NCBI GenBank assembly: GCA_902513515.1
Contig: CABXNE010000007.1
Span: forward strand, 1 to 49,326
Reading direction: 5' to 3'
Source: an uncultured SAR86 cluster bacterium
Lineage (GTDB): Bacteria; Pseudomonadota; Gammaproteobacteria; Magnimaribacterales; D2472
Length of the DNA stretch: 49,326 bases
Under the pieces are notes generated by a model that was given only the letters and a program-made list of their open reading frames with translations, was not told the DNA's origin and made no database searches. Within the stretch, counting starts at the first letter, position 1. Every line of letters begins with the position of its first letter. Of the stretch, positions 8,393-17,708 are shown piece after piece. The position numbers were made by a program, and so were the translations under genes.

Positions 8393-9853
8393 GAAAAGAT
8401 CAAACATAAAGCCTTAACCTTTGATGACGTACTGCTTTTGCCTAGATATACGGATTTCCTCCCTGCTGAAGCACAATTAGAAACAAAGGTTTCAAGAAAT
8501 ATCTCTTTAAAAATTCCTCTGGTATCTGCTGCAATGGATACAGTGACTGAAGCTGCCATGGCTATTGCGCTTGCTGAAAATGGTGGAATTGGAATTCTTC
8601 ATAAGAATAACTCAATTGAAGACCAGGCCGCAGAGGTCAGAGCTGTAAAAAAATATGAAAGTGGCGTTGTCAGAGATCCTTCAACTATCCAATCAACCAA
8701 AACAATCAATGAGCTCATGCAATTAACAAACGAGCTAAGTATTTCTGGTATGCCAGTTGTTGATAATGGAAAATTAATGGGAATTGTTACCAGAAGAGAC
8801 TTTAGATATGCAGATAACTTGTCTGAATTAGTGTCTTCGATCATGACGCCATATGAGAAATTAATAACAGTAAAAGAAGGCTTTGATCAAGAAGAAGTCA
8901 AAAAATTAATGTACAACAATAGGATTGAAAAAATTCTAGTCACAGATGAGGAAAACTCTTTAACTGGATTGGTTACCATGAAAGATATTGATAAATCTGC
9001 TGAACATCCCCTTGCTACAAAGGATTCTAGAGGTCAGTTACAAGTTGGCGCTGCTCTTGGAACTGGAGAAGAGACTCTAGACAGGGCTAAGGCTTTATCT
9101 GAGGCTGGCGTTGATTTATTTGTAATAGATAGTGCACATGGCCATTCTCAGAATGTAATCGATACCATTAAGCTCATTAAAAAGGAATTTCCAGATATAG
9201 ATGTTATAGGCGGCAATGTTGCAACTCCGGAGGGAGCTCAAGCATTGATAGATGCAGGCGTTGATTCAGTCAAGATTGGAATGGGCCCAGGATCAATTTG
9301 TACAACTAGAATTATTGCAGGAATTGGAGTCCCTCAGATCACTGCTATCCTCTCAATAAAAGAAAAGCTTTCCATTGATAGTGTTCCTCTCATTGCTGAT
9401 GGAGGCATTAGGTTTTCAGGCGATATTTCTAAAGCCCTTGCTGCGGGTGCAGATGCAGTAATGCTAGGAGGTATTTTCGCTGGAACAGAAGAGGCTCCTG
9501 GAGAGTTGGAACTTTATCAAGGTAGAAGTTTTAAAACTTATAGGGGAATGGGTTCTATCGGAGCAATGAGTGAAAGAAATGATACAAACAGATACTCTCA
9601 AGACGGTATAAGCAATGAAAGGATGGTTCCTGAGGGAGTTGAGGGAAGAGTCCCATTTAAAGGCTGGGTTGTAAATGTAATCGATCAATTGATTGGAGGT
9701 ATTCGACAAAGCATGGGATATGTTGGATGCAAATCAATCCAGAATATGCATAAAGAGACTCAATTTGTTGAGATTACAAATGCTGGAATTACTGAAAGTC
9801 ATGTTCACGATGTCATGATCACCAAAGAAGCTCCAAATTATCAAAGAAGTTAA
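8390..9853 (+). CDS. guaB: Inosine-5'-monophosphate dehydrogenase
   Basis: NAD-dependent oxidation of IMP to XMP, the committed step of GMP synthesis, in the cytosol. The protein is 487 residues, the normal length. The N-terminus [19 protein letters not shown] is diagnostic. Two CBS domains (about residues 90-200) are inserted in the TIM barrel ([39 protein letters not shown]). The catalytic cysteine loop [11 protein letters not shown] and the mobile-flap region [10 protein letters not shown] are intact. It begins a purine block whose other members are an NCS2 permease, a phosphoribosyltransferase and guaA, although guaA is not adjacent as in E. coli. It ends 9 bp from the convergent permease gene. 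Confidence 0.98.
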   Translation: MEKIKHKALTFDDVLLLPRYTDFLPAEAQLETKVSRNISLKIPLVSAAMDTVTEAAMAIALAENGGIGILHKNNSIEDQAAEVRAVKKYESGVVRDPSTIQSTKTINELMQLTNELSISGMPVVDNGKLMGIVTRRDFRYADNLSELVSSIMTPYEKLITVKEGFDQEEVKKLMYNNRIEKILVTDEENSLTGLVTMKDIDKSAEHPLATKDSRGQLQVGAALGTGEETLDRAKALSEAGVDLFVIDSAHGHSQNVIDTIKLIKKEFPDIDVIGGNVATPEGAQALIDAGVDSVKIGMGPGSICTTRIIAGIGVPQITAILSIKEKLSIDSVPLIADGGIRFSGDISKALAAGADAVMLGGIFAGTEEAPGELELYQGRSFKTYRGMGSIGAMSERNDTNRYSQDGISNERMVPEGVEGRVPFKGWVVNVIDQLIGGIRQSMGYVGCKSIQNMHKETQFVEITNAGITESHVHDVMITKEAPNYQRS

Positions 9854-9862
9854 TTGACTTTA

Positions 9863-11152
9863 TTAAAGAAATATAAATTTAGATAAAAATATTAAAGTCA
9901 GAAACCAGGCTCCTGCAGATATATCTGCAATTCTTCCTGATGCAATTTTCAGGACTACATAAGATATAAAGCCTAGAGCAATTCCATTTGCAATAGAAAA
10001 AGTTAATGGAATCATTACAATAATTATCAATGCTGGAAGAAGTTCGGATGTATCTGACCAGTTAAGCCTTTCCATTCCGCTCAACATCAATATCGCCACA
10101 TAAATAAGTGCTCCGGAAGTTGCATGTGCAGGGATGATGCTTGCTAAAGGCGAAAAGAAAATTGCAATTAAAAATAAAAAACCTACGGTTACTGCAGTCA
10201 ACCCTGTCCTACCTCCAGCCTCAACGCCAGCAGAGCTTTCAACATAGCTTGTAACCGGTGCGCATCCCAAAAAAGCTCCAACCGCACTAGAAGAACTATC
10301 AGCTTTAAGAGCTTTATCAAGATCATTAACATTTCCAGACTCATCTACTAATTTTGCTTGGTTAGCTACCCCGAGAAGTGTTCCCGCAGTATCAAATAAA
10401 TTTACAAATAGAAAAGACATAATCACGCTTATCATGGCTAAATCCAGCGCTCCCATAATATCTAATTTCATAAATACAGGCATAAAAGCTGGAGGGTAGG
10501 AGATCAGTCCTTGAAATTGGACAATCCCAATAAAAATTGATGTAACTGTTACCATCATTACACCAAGGAGTATTGCGCCTGGCACCCTTCTAACCGCAAG
10601 AATTGCTATTAAAAGAAAACCAAGCATTGAAAGGATAGTTTCAGTTCTCAGAAAATTTCCCATGCTAAGAAGCGTTGCCTCATTTGAGACTATGATACCG
10701 CCATTTTTTAAACCAATAAGCCCAATGAAAAGGCCAACACCAGAGCCCATAGCAATCCTAAGATTCATAGGTATGCTCTCTAACATCCATTGTCGAACAG
10801 GAGTAATGCTCATTATCCAAAATAAAACACCAGCGATAAATACTGCTCCAAGTGCGATTTGCCACGAATATCCCATCTCACCAACTACCGTATAGGTAAA
10901 GAATGCATTAAGCCCCATTCCAGGAGCTAATCCAATTGGCCAGTTGGCATAAAGACCCATCAGTATGCATGCTATTGCGGCAGCCAAGCAGGTCCCTACA
11001 AAACTAGCTCCTTGATCCATCCCAGCCATTGACATCATCTGTGGATTAACAAAAATGATATAGGCCATTGTTATAAATGTAGTAAAACCAGCAACTAATT
11101 CAGTTTTAATTGATGTATTGTTTTCTTCTAACTTGAAAATTTTTTCCAGCAT
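9863..11152 (-). CDS. NCS2/AzgA-type purine permease
   Basis: A 429-residue inner-membrane nucleobase:cation symporter of the AzgA/GhxP/PbuG branch (COG2252-like), which imports adenine, guanine or hypoxanthine. Family hallmarks are ELVAGFTTFITMAYIIFVNP near the start, GLAPGMGLNAFFTY, FVNLFDTAGTLLGVA and TSYVESSAGVEAGGRTGLTA in the substrate-binding core, with about 12-14 helices. I start it at the ATG (11150-11152) rather than the in-frame TTG three codons upstream. Lying between guaB and a phosphoribosyltransferase-guaA pair, it very likely feeds salvage of oxopurines. A 9-bp inverted repeat 36 bp upstream of its start is a candidate operator shared with the divergent TonB receptor gene. 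Confidence 0.92.
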   Translation of the reverse strand: MLEKIFKLEENNTSIKTELVAGFTTFITMAYIIFVNPQMMSMAGMDQGASFVGTCLAAAIACILMGLYANWPIGLAPGMGLNAFFTYTVVGEMGYSWQIALGAVFIAGVLFWIMSITPVRQWMLESIPMNLRIAMGSGVGLFIGLIGLKNGGIIVSNEATLLSMGNFLRTETILSMLGFLLIAILAVRRVPGAILLGVMMVTVTSIFIGIVQFQGLISYPPAFMPVFMKLDIMGALDLAMISVIMSFLFVNLFDTAGTLLGVANQAKLVDESGNVNDLDKALKADSSSSAVGAFLGCAPVTSYVESSAGVEAGGRTGLTAVTVGFLFLIAIFFSPLASIIPAHATSGALIYVAILMLSGMERLNWSDTSELLPALIIIVMIPLTFSIANGIALGFISYVVLKIASGRIADISAGAWFLTLIFLSKFIFL

Positions 11153-11187
11153 TAAATTCAATATTTGTATTTAAAATTTAAGTTTAC

Positions 11188-11215
11188 AACTTATAATATT
11201 AGATTGTTATAAGTT
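11188..11215. promoter_or_regulatory. Inverted repeat in divergent purine-gene promoter region
   Basis: AACTTATAA at 11188-11196 and TTATAAGTT at 11207-11215 are perfect 9-bp inverted copies separated by 10 bp, giving about 19 bp between half-site centres (two helical turns). They lie between the divergent purine permease and TonB receptor genes and overlap TATAAT/TTATAA-like -10 sequences on both strands. This fits a dimeric repressor operator. It does not resemble the E. coli PurR site. An AT-rich chance palindrome is possible. Confidence 0.4.
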
Positions 11216-11365
11216 CAAATATAACTTAAGGCAAATATAGATTGATTCAATATTTTAAAGCTCTTTTAGCTAAAAATTTATTTTCAATTTTTTGGCATTA
11301 ATGTTGCGTCAATCCAAGATATACAAGTTTCTTGGAAGCTTTTAAATAATTAACATAAAAACCTT

Positions 11366-11371
11366 AGGGTG
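11366..11371 (+). promoter_or_regulatory. Ribosome binding site of TonB receptor 2
   Basis: AGGGTG lies 6 nt before the ATG at 11378 and favours that codon over the in-frame GTG at 11369, which is itself part of this site. Confidence 0.6.
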
Positions 11372-11377
11372 ATCTTA

Positions 11378-13765
11378 ATGAAACATATTCCCTCAAATAA
11401 TAATTTTTTATTAACAATTTCATTGTTATTTTTTGGAGTACCTGTATTGGCGCAAAACAATGTAATTGAAGAAGTGTTTGTCACAGCTGAAAAGCGAAGT
11501 GAAAGCCTGCAAGATATCTCGCAAGCAGTTACAGCAATAAGTGATCAAGATATTGAGTCTAAGAATATTGAATCAATGGTCGATCTTAGTGCGATTGTTC
11601 CAGGGGTTACTGTTGCTAAAAATGAGGGCTACAAAACCGTTATTTCTATTAGAGGAGTTGGTAATGAGACAAATCAAAATGCTATTGCAGCTCCTTCAGT
11701 AGCATTTCACATGGATGGAATTTTTATTGCTTCTCCGTTTGCACTGCAAACTGATTTTATTGAAGTTGATAGAATTGAGGTTATTAGAGGACCACAAGGC
11801 ACTTTGTTTGGTCAAAACTCAACTGGTGGAGCCATTAATGTAATTAGCAAAAAACCATCAATGGAAGAATATTTAGGTAAATCAGATATTACTTTTGGTA
11901 ACTATGGCCTCACTAAATTCCGTTCATCTAATAATATTCCACTTGCAGATAATGTTGCTAGCAGAATCTCTTTTGCCATCACTGAAAGAGATGGTTTTAG
12001 TGATAATGTCTTCACTGGACAAGATTTAGATGATGCAAGCAGCATTAGTTTGCGTGGCGATTTTCTTATTGATCTAGATGAGAACTCAAGCTTAAGATTT
12101 TTTGGACAGTTTTTTGAGGTTGATAGAAATGGTTCTGCTATGCGAGGCATTGATGATCCAACTCCAAGCATCAGAAAATTATCTCAAGATACTATCTCAA
12201 AACATGAGTTAACTTCCTCAATCTTTGCAGCAATTTATGAATCTGATTTAGGTTTTGCATCTCTTAAAGCTATGGCTAGTATTCAAGAGGATGATATTTT
12301 GGTCGTTAGAGATAATGATAGACATAATTACGGTGACTTTGTTAAATCTATCCCAGGTTTGCCTCCAGTCGCAGAAGTTTGCATAGAAATTTTTCCTCAG
12401 CCTGACGAATGCAAATATGCGCGTTATCAAAGAGCTGAATTTAACCCTGAAACCTCTATTGTAGATACAACTACGTTTGAAATTAATTTAATTTCTAATG
12501 AACCAATTCTAAATGGAAAGCTTGATTGGACAATTGGTGCTTTCTATATGGAGCATGAAATAGACAATACTATAAGGGGCTATAGAGACAATGACTTAAC
12601 TGGCCAATTAAGATATCTATGTGGAGAGTCGTTTGCAAATCCTGCATATTGCTACACTCATGATTACGGTATACCAGGAAGGTTTGATGTCTTTGGAGCT
12701 GATTGGGATTTTGTGACTGATGCGCGTCCAACCCGAGAATCATATTCATTTTATGGGCAAGGAACATACAGCGTCAGTGATGATTTTCGTCTGGTTGCTG
12801 GGATGAGATATTCAGAAGATACATTTGAAACCAATGTTACGAATTTTTTTAATGTGGAGACTTTTACGGAAAAGGGTACTTCAGATGAGACCACCGGAAA
12901 GATAACGGGTGAATTAGACCTGTCTGATTCAGCTATGACTTACCTATCCTTTGCAAGAGGCTTTAAGCCTGGTGGTAGCAATTTAACATTTGGTTTTACT
13001 GAAGCAGAAGATGCTGTTGCTGGAAGACCTTTGGCACCTGCATTGGTATTTCCTACATTTGAAGCTGAGACAGTTGATTCAATTGAGTTTGGCTTGAAAA
13101 CAGATTTAATGGATGGAAGAGCGCGTGCAAATATTGCAGCTTTCTCATACACCTATGAAAATCTTCAATTTCAAGCTACTGATCCAGATCCATATAGAGG
13201 CGGTGTAGCAAATATTCCTGAATCAGAAATGTCTGGCCTTGAAGTTGAATTCAAGGGTCTATTAACTGACTCATTAGTCTTAGATATGAATTTATCATTC
13301 CTAGATTCAGAGGTCACTTCAGATTATATGGTCTTAGATAATGTAGATGCTTATCAATACTTCTTTGGTCAAGAAGATCTTCGCTATGGCTTAAGAGAAA
13401 ATGTTCAGGGAAATGAATTAGCCAAGAGCCCAGAGTTTTCAGCGGACATTAGTCTAACTTATGAAACAGTGCTTGCTTCTGGAAGTTTATTTACAGGGAT
13501 TATGCAGTATATTCAAAGAGGAGACTTCCAGCAAAGAGTCTCAAATAACTCTATTGTTGATGCCATTGATTCATATGATTTATTAAATCTTTCAGCAAGC
13601 ATTGATTTCGTTGGAGATAAGTGGGGGCTAGATTTCAAGATTCTAAATGCAACTGATGAAGATGGGGTTAATTCTAGTATGACTGATGTCTTTGGGGTTG
13701 CTGCAACTGGATTAGAGCTTATTCCGCCTCGTCAATTTATGGTGCGATTAAGCATGAGCTATTGA
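11378..13765 (+). CDS. TonB-dependent receptor in purine gene cluster
   Basis: A 795-residue outer-membrane TonB-dependent receptor. It starts with a standard signal peptide (LLTISLLFFGVPVLA, cleavage before QNN). A TonB-box-like region EEVFVTAEKRSESLQDIS comes next, then a plug (about residues 45-165, ISIRGVGNETNQ, VDRIEVIRGPQGTLFGQNS, GGAINVIS) and a barrel ending in the terminal aromatic of MVRLSMSY. The architecture matches the large FecA/CirA-like group called iron-complex receptors by default. Here the context is unusual: the gene lies 19 bp upstream of a purine phosphoribosyltransferase on the same strand, in a block with guaB, a purine permease and guaA. I infer that purine bases, nucleosides or nucleic-acid fragments may be the ligand. 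Sequence alone cannot prove this. Confidence 0.92.
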   Translation: MKHIPSNNNFLLTISLLFFGVPVLAQNNVIEEVFVTAEKRSESLQDISQAVTAISDQDIESKNIESMVDLSAIVPGVTVAKNEGYKTVISIRGVGNETNQNAIAAPSVAFHMDGIFIASPFALQTDFIEVDRIEVIRGPQGTLFGQNSTGGAINVISKKPSMEEYLGKSDITFGNYGLTKFRSSNNIPLADNVASRISFAITERDGFSDNVFTGQDLDDASSISLRGDFLIDLDENSSLRFFGQFFEVDRNGSAMRGIDDPTPSIRKLSQDTISKHELTSSIFAAIYESDLGFASLKAMASIQEDDILVVRDNDRHNYGDFVKSIPGLPPVAEVCIEIFPQPDECKYARYQRAEFNPETSIVDTTTFEINLISNEPILNGKLDWTIGAFYMEHEIDNTIRGYRDNDLTGQLRYLCGESFANPAYCYTHDYGIPGRFDVFGADWDFVTDARPTRESYSFYGQGTYSVSDDFRLVAGMRYSEDTFETNVTNFFNVETFTEKGTSDETTGKITGELDLSDSAMTYLSFARGFKPGGSNLTFGFTEAEDAVAGRPLAPALVFPTFEAETVDSIEFGLKTDLMDGRARANIAAFSYTYENLQFQATDPDPYRGGVANIPESEMSGLEVEFKGLLTDSLVLDMNLSFLDSEVTSDYMVLDNVDAYQYFFGQEDLRYGLRENVQGNELAKSPEFSADISLTYETVLASGSLFTGIMQYIQRGDFQQRVSNNSIVDAIDSYDLLNLSASIDFVGDKWGLDFKILNATDEDGVNSSMTDVFGVAATGLELIPPRQFMVRLSMSY

Positions 13766-13784
13766 TTTAGTTATTTAAAAATTA

Positions 13785-14351
13785 ATGGACAAATTATTTA
13801 TTCAAGCAGATGAGCTATTAAGAGATTCCTTTGAACTAGCCTGGCAAGTTTATGAAAGTGGCTACCGCCCAAATTATATTATTGGCGTATGGAGGGGTGG
13901 AGCTCCTATTGGAATTGCTGTTCAGGAGTTTCTAGATGTCCTCGGCATGCCCTCAGATCATATTGCCATTCGAACCTCTCACTATAAAGGCATGGGAGAG
14001 AGAGATAACAAAGTGCAAGTCTATGGACTTAATTACATTATCAAACAAGTTGAATCAGAAGATTCACTTTTAATAGTTGATGATGTTCATGATACGGGCA
14101 TATCTATTCAAAAAATAATATTAGATTTACAAACCGCATGTAAAAAAAACACCCCTGAAATTAAAGTAGCCACCCCATACTACAAGCCAATGAAAAATAA
14201 AACAGATAGAAAACCTGATTTTTATATTCACGAAACTGAAAAATGGCTCGTCTTTCCTCATGAGCTTGAGGGTTTATCCATGGATGAAATTATTGAATTT
14301 AAGCCTGAGCTTGCCGACCTAGCTGAAAAAATTAAACCTTTTATATCTTAA
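13785..14351 (+). CDS. Purine (hypoxanthine/xanthine-type) phosphoribosyltransferase
   Basis: A 188-residue type I phosphoribosyltransferase, expected to convert a purine base plus PRPP to the nucleotide. The PPi loop is seen in GVWRGGAPIGIAVQEFL (residues ~32-48) and the PRPP-binding signature in LLIVDDVHDTGISI (~97-110). C-terminal features such as PDFYIHETEKWLVFPHE resemble the COG2236 hypoxanthine/xanthine-type group. It starts 19 bp after the TonB receptor stop and ends 55 bp before guaA, so co-transcription with the receptor is likely and with guaA possible. No Shine-Dalgarno precedes the ATG. Exact base specificity (hypoxanthine, xanthine or guanine) cannot be read from the sequence. 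Confidence 0.85.
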   Translation: MDKLFIQADELLRDSFELAWQVYESGYRPNYIIGVWRGGAPIGIAVQEFLDVLGMPSDHIAIRTSHYKGMGERDNKVQVYGLNYIIKQVESEDSLLIVDDVHDTGISIQKIILDLQTACKKNTPEIKVATPYYKPMKNKTDRKPDFYIHETEKWLVFPHELEGLSMDEIIEFKPELADLAEKIKPFIS

Positions 14352-14406
14352 GAAAGATTTAATATAGTTTCCTTTATAATATAAATTCATTCATTCAATA
14401 TTAAGT

Positions 14407-15990
14407 ATGCGCAATTCCGACAATCTCTCTTTGGATAAGAAAAATATTGATACGGTTTTGGTATTGGACTTTGGATCTCAATACACCCAACTCATCGCAA
14501 GAAGAATAAGAGAGCTAAATGTATTTTCAACAATACTTCCATGGGATGTTTCAACCGAAAAAATTAAATCTCTTAATCCTAGGGGAGTAATTCTCTCAGG
14601 AGGCCCTGAATCAGTTACAGAATCTAATACTCCAAGAATTCCTGACACTATCTTTAAATTAGATGTGCCTGTTCTAGGTATTTGTTACGGGATGCAAACT
14701 CTTGCAGAACAATTTGGAGGGCAAGTTTCTTCTTCGAAAAATAAAGAATTTGGCCATGCTCAAATTCTACTAGAAAAACCATCTTTGCTTTTTGATGGCT
14801 TTAGCTCTGGGTCTTCAATTGATGTTTGGATGAGTCATGGGGATCATGTATCAACTCTACCAGATGAATTTAATTTAATAGCCTCCACTTCATCAGCTCC
14901 AATAGCTGCCATGGAGCATACCAACAAACCTATCTATGCATTGCAGTTCCATCCCGAGGTTACGCACACTAAACAGGGCAATACTGTATTAGAAAACTTT
15001 ACATTCAAGATATGTAAATGCGCAGCCCAATGGAAAATGGAAAATCTTATTGAGCAAAGAATAGATGAGATTAAAGAAAAAGTAGGAGATCAAAAGGTGT
15101 TACTTGGTTTATCAGGCGGAGTTGATTCATCTGTAACAGCGATGCTCTTGGATAAAGCGATTGAAAAAAATCTAATTTGTGTTTTTGTTGATAATGGATT
15201 GCTCCGAAAAAATGAGGCTGAAGATGTCGAAAATTTATTTCAAGATAAGATGGATTTAAATTTATTAGTTGTTGATGCGAAGAAAGTTTTTTATAGACAT
15301 CTTAAGGGTATCTCAGACCCAGAACAGAAAAGAAAAATTATTGGCAGAACTTTTATTGATATTTTTGATAATGAGGCTGCTAAATTAAAAGATGAGATTA
15401 ATTTTTTAGCACAGGGTACCATTTATCCTGATGTAATTGAATCTTCTGAATCAGAATCCAAAGAGGCTAGGGTGATTAAATCTCATCATAATGTTGGAGG
15501 TCTTCCTGATGATATGAAGATGGAATTAGTGGAGCCTTTACGTGATTTATTTAAGGATGAGGTCAGAAAAATGGGATCTGAGCTTGGACTGCCAGTAGAA
15601 ATGCTTAATCGTCATCCATTCCCAGGTCCTGGGCTGGGCGTCAGAATTTTAGGTGAGATCAATCAAGAAAAGGTTTCTATTCTTCAAAATGCAGACGCCA
15701 TATTTATAGAAGAATTAATTAAAGCAGATTTGTATGATCAAGTGAGCCAAGCATTTTGCGCATATCTTCCAGTTAAGTCAGTTGGAGTAGTGGGAGATGA
15801 AAGAAGGTATGCAGATGTTATAGCAATAAGGGCAGTAGAAACGGTAGATTTCATGACGGCTACTTGGGCTAGGCTTCCGTATGATTTCTTAGCACATGTT
15901 TCAAATCGCATCGTGAATGAGTTAGAGGATGTTAGTAGAGTTGTCTATGATATTTCAAGTAAGCCACCAGCCACTATTGAGTGGGAATAA
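14407..15990 (+). CDS. guaA: GMP synthase (glutamine-hydrolysing)
   Basis: Converts XMP to GMP with ATP and glutamine. The 527-residue protein is full length. It begins with an N-terminal class I amidotransferase domain ([17 protein letters not shown]; nucleophile Cys in GICYGMQ; His/Glu of the triad in LQFHPEVTH). The ATP-pyrophosphatase domain follows, with PP-loop [10 protein letters not shown]. The C-terminal dimerisation domain carries [16 protein letters not shown] and ends with [10 protein letters not shown]. It extends about 15 residues before the conserved VLVLDFGSQ compared with E. coli, and the ATG at 14407 is the first available. A TATAAT lies about 26 bp upstream of the start, so it probably also has its own promoter. 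Confidence 0.98.
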   Translation: MRNSDNLSLDKKNIDTVLVLDFGSQYTQLIARRIRELNVFSTILPWDVSTEKIKSLNPRGVILSGGPESVTESNTPRIPDTIFKLDVPVLGICYGMQTLAEQFGGQVSSSKNKEFGHAQILLEKPSLLFDGFSSGSSIDVWMSHGDHVSTLPDEFNLIASTSSAPIAAMEHTNKPIYALQFHPEVTHTKQGNTVLENFTFKICKCAAQWKMENLIEQRIDEIKEKVGDQKVLLGLSGGVDSSVTAMLLDKAIEKNLICVFVDNGLLRKNEAEDVENLFQDKMDLNLLVVDAKKVFYRHLKGISDPEQKRKIIGRTFIDIFDNEAAKLKDEINFLAQGTIYPDVIESSESESKEARVIKSHHNVGGLPDDMKMELVEPLRDLFKDEVRKMGSELGLPVEMLNRHPFPGPGLGVRILGEINQEKVSILQNADAIFIEELIKADLYDQVSQAFCAYLPVKSVGVVGDERRYADVIAIRAVETVDFMTATWARLPYDFLAHVSNRIVNELEDVSRVVYDISSKPPATIEWE

Positions 15991-15992
15991 TT

Positions 15993-16012
15993 TATAACCT
16001 TATAAGTTATTG
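15993..16012 (+). terminator. Possible weak terminator after guaA
   Basis: Just after the guaA stop, ATAAC and GTTAT form a 5-bp stem around a 7-nt loop, followed by TGTTTTC. The stem is AT-rich and the T-run short, so this is a weak candidate only. Confidence 0.25.
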
Positions 16013-16043
16013 TTTTCATTGAATATTTTAAGAAAAAGTTACA

Positions 16044-16058
16044 ACAAACTAACAACAA
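16044..16058 (+). repeat. 15-bp direct repeat copy 1 (accessory patch)
   Basis: ACAAACTAACAACAA here recurs exactly at 17741-17755, with flanks also similar (19 of 21 bases). A second short word, ACAAGTAACC at 16082-16091, recurs at 17718-17727, so the intergenic DNA on both sides of the two hypothetical genes shares pieces in a different order. Confidence 0.6.
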
Positions 16059-16097
16059 GCTAGTAGTAAGCATAGTTCACAACAAGTAACCCCTAGG

Positions 16098-16117
16098 AAA
16101 AGTTGAATAATTCAACT
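16098..16117 (-). terminator. Possible terminator of secreted hypothetical gene
   Basis: Reading the minus strand past the stop of the 16130-16840 gene, AGTTGAA-TTA-TTCAACT forms a perfect 7-bp stem with a 3-nt loop, followed by only TTTTCC. It may act as a weak terminator or a simple palindrome. Confidence 0.35.
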
Positions 16118-16129
16118 ATTAGATTCTAT

Positions 16130-16840
16130 TTAAATCTTTCTTTTAGAAGCTTTTTCTTCTTCAATTAATCTAAGTCTTTCTTTTTCGGCATCACTAATTT
16201 TACGAAATGGTTCTTCTAAATCTTTTAACTTCATTTTTATGAGTTCAAATTCTTCTAGATTGGAGAATTTGCATTGATAGTTCTCTAATTCAGAAATAGT
16301 AGTATAAACTTCTCCATCATTATATTCTCTTAGGTAATACTCAAAATAGTGCATATTATCTCTATTCAATTCTCTTTCCCATTTCTCGTAACCCCAAGAA
16401 CCACTATTGGTATGATTCCATCGATACTTTTCCGGATAAGTATCTATTTCTATACATCCATCTTTTTGCTGGTATGTAGATTTATTAGCTCCTGCCATGA
16501 ACTGCAAATCCTCTCTGCACATTTCTGTTTTGGTTTTATCAAGCACTAAGAATATAAAGTTTAATTCCGGATATGTTTTTATGTAGGGAATTTTTCCTTG
16601 AGCTTCTTTTATTATCCTTTTCTCTATTTTCTTAGATAATTTTAATTTTATTTTATCCAGCAAAAGATCGTTTATAGAAAACTTTCCAGGTTTAAATTGT
16701 CTCCCTACAAAAGTCCCAATTTTCCCTTGTTCACATGCTAAATAAGTAGAGTTAGTATCCAAATCAGAATCTTCAGTTACTATTTGCTGATTAAAAAAAA
16801 CTAAGAGAAAAAATAAAACTATTGGAAATTTCTTATACAT
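16130..16840 (-). CDS. Secreted protein of unknown function
   Basis: I do not recognise this 236-residue protein. It has an N-terminal signal peptide (KKFPIVLFFLLVFFNQ), so it is probably periplasmic or secreted. Four or five cysteines follow (in LACEQG, EMCRED, DGCIEI, YQCKFS), with charged middle and C-terminal helices; the last 40 residues are rich in Lys and Glu and may form a coiled coil. The segment ELNRDNMHYFEYYLRE...ENYQCKFS resembles repeated 'x-LNR-x-x-L ... YQC' patterns that I associate with poorly characterised marine bacterial secreted proteins; this is an impression, not a family assignment. It diverges from another secreted unknown with 73 bp between starts, next to short repeats, suggesting an accessory patch. 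Confidence 0.65.
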   Translation of the reverse strand: MYKKFPIVLFFLLVFFNQQIVTEDSDLDTNSTYLACEQGKIGTFVGRQFKPGKFSINDLLLDKIKLKLSKKIEKRIIKEAQGKIPYIKTYPELNFIFLVLDKTKTEMCREDLQFMAGANKSTYQQKDGCIEIDTYPEKYRWNHTNSGSWGYEKWERELNRDNMHYFEYYLREYNDGEVYTTISELENYQCKFSNLEEFELIKMKLKDLEEPFRKISDAEKERLRLIEEEKASKRKI

Positions 16841-16870
16841 AATTGATTAGTGTAACAAACTTTTAGTTAG

Positions 16871-16907
16871 GAGTAGGGCAGACTTTTTATCTATAAGGTA
16901 AACTAAA
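16871..16907 (+). repeat. 37-bp direct repeat copy 1 with promoter-like core
   Basis: This block, just upstream of the 16914 gene, matches 17672-17708 at 35 of 37 positions. It contains CTATAAG, which could serve as a -10 box about 17 bp before the 16914 ATG. The 12-mer TTAGTTAGGAGT at its left edge (16863-16874) recurs at 17807-17818. Confidence 0.75.
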
Positions 16908-16913
16908 GTCATA

Positions 16914-17654
16914 ATGAATAAATTAATTGTCCTCTTTGCATTACTTTTTTCGATCCATATTTTTAGCGAATCAAAACCCTTGTATCAAAACTTGATTGAT
17001 AATATTCCTGAGCTAGGAAAAGAATCAACAGTTTACTTAGGGGACAGGATGTTGACACAAAGACAAGGACAATTTAAAGAATGCTTTGTTCCAAAGAGGA
17101 ATTTTGTAGCAGACTCCAAAGGAACAGGTTTTGAATTTTTATCTAATAAACCTGTTTGCAAAATTGATGAAGATGGAGAGTATTATTATGCTAACTATAC
17201 TTTAAGCTCAAATTGTCGCGGGATAGAAACTGTTGGCACTTGTGTCTATTTTACATCAGCAAGTTCTCCTGTTTTACTTATAGAAAATGAAATAGATTAT
17301 GAACTGCATATAGGATTTCCTAAATCATTCGGTAAAGGATTTAAATTCAATAAAGCCTATAAAATAAAAGGGATTAATAAGAACGATCTTAAGGTTGATC
17401 AGAATTGGTTTTTATACGAGGAAGATTCTTTTCAACAAACAATAGAATACAGTGGTAAGAGCGGAGATATCCTCAAATTTATATACTCGGAGTTTACTGC
17501 AGGGTTCGCTAGACAAGCTTTCACTAGAGAATTTACAGCGGATCTTAGCGAAGGGAATATAGGAGCTTACAAAGGTGCGTTATTTGAAATTTTGGAAGCC
17601 ACTAATTCTCAAATTAAATATAAAATAATTAGACATTTCCCTGAAACCCGTTAA
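16914..17654 (+). CDS. Secreted protein of unknown function
   Basis: A 246-residue protein with a clear signal peptide (MNKLIVLFALLFSIHIFS, cleavage around ES-KPLY). I do not recognise the family. The mature part has five cysteines (CFVPK, PVCKID, SNCRG, GTCVY) and is rich in aromatic residues and beta-type sequence (YYYANYTL, IDYELHIGF), suggesting a small beta-rich periplasmic or surface protein. The gene sits between two 37-bp direct repeats (16871-16907 and 17672-17708), the first overlapping its presumed promoter. It diverges from another secreted unknown. The flanking repeats hint at local duplication or insertion, but no transposase or integrase is visible. Confidence 0.65.
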   Translation: MNKLIVLFALLFSIHIFSESKPLYQNLIDNIPELGKESTVYLGDRMLTQRQGQFKECFVPKRNFVADSKGTGFEFLSNKPVCKIDEDGEYYYANYTLSSNCRGIETVGTCVYFTSASSPVLLIENEIDYELHIGFPKSFGKGFKFNKAYKIKGINKNDLKVDQNWFLYEEDSFQQTIEYSGKSGDILKFIYSEFTAGFARQAFTREFTADLSEGNIGAYKGALFEILEATNSQIKYKIIRHFPETR

Positions 17655-17671
17655 AAAAACTTGGTATTTAA

Positions 17672-17708
17672 GAGTAGGGCAGAGTCTTTATCTATAAGGT
17701 AAACTAAA
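17672..17708 (+). repeat. 37-bp direct repeat copy 2
   Basis: Matches 16871-16907 with two mismatches in 37 bases. In copy 1 it is followed 6 bases later by the start codon of a secreted protein gene; here it is followed 3 bases later by an ATG that opens only a 32-codon frame, suggesting a duplicated upstream region whose downstream gene was lost or replaced. Confidence 0.75.

Noticed and set aside
11153-11377. Purine riboswitch between permease and receptor genes
   Set aside because: No conserved purine-aptamer loop sequences were found; only an inverted repeat is present.
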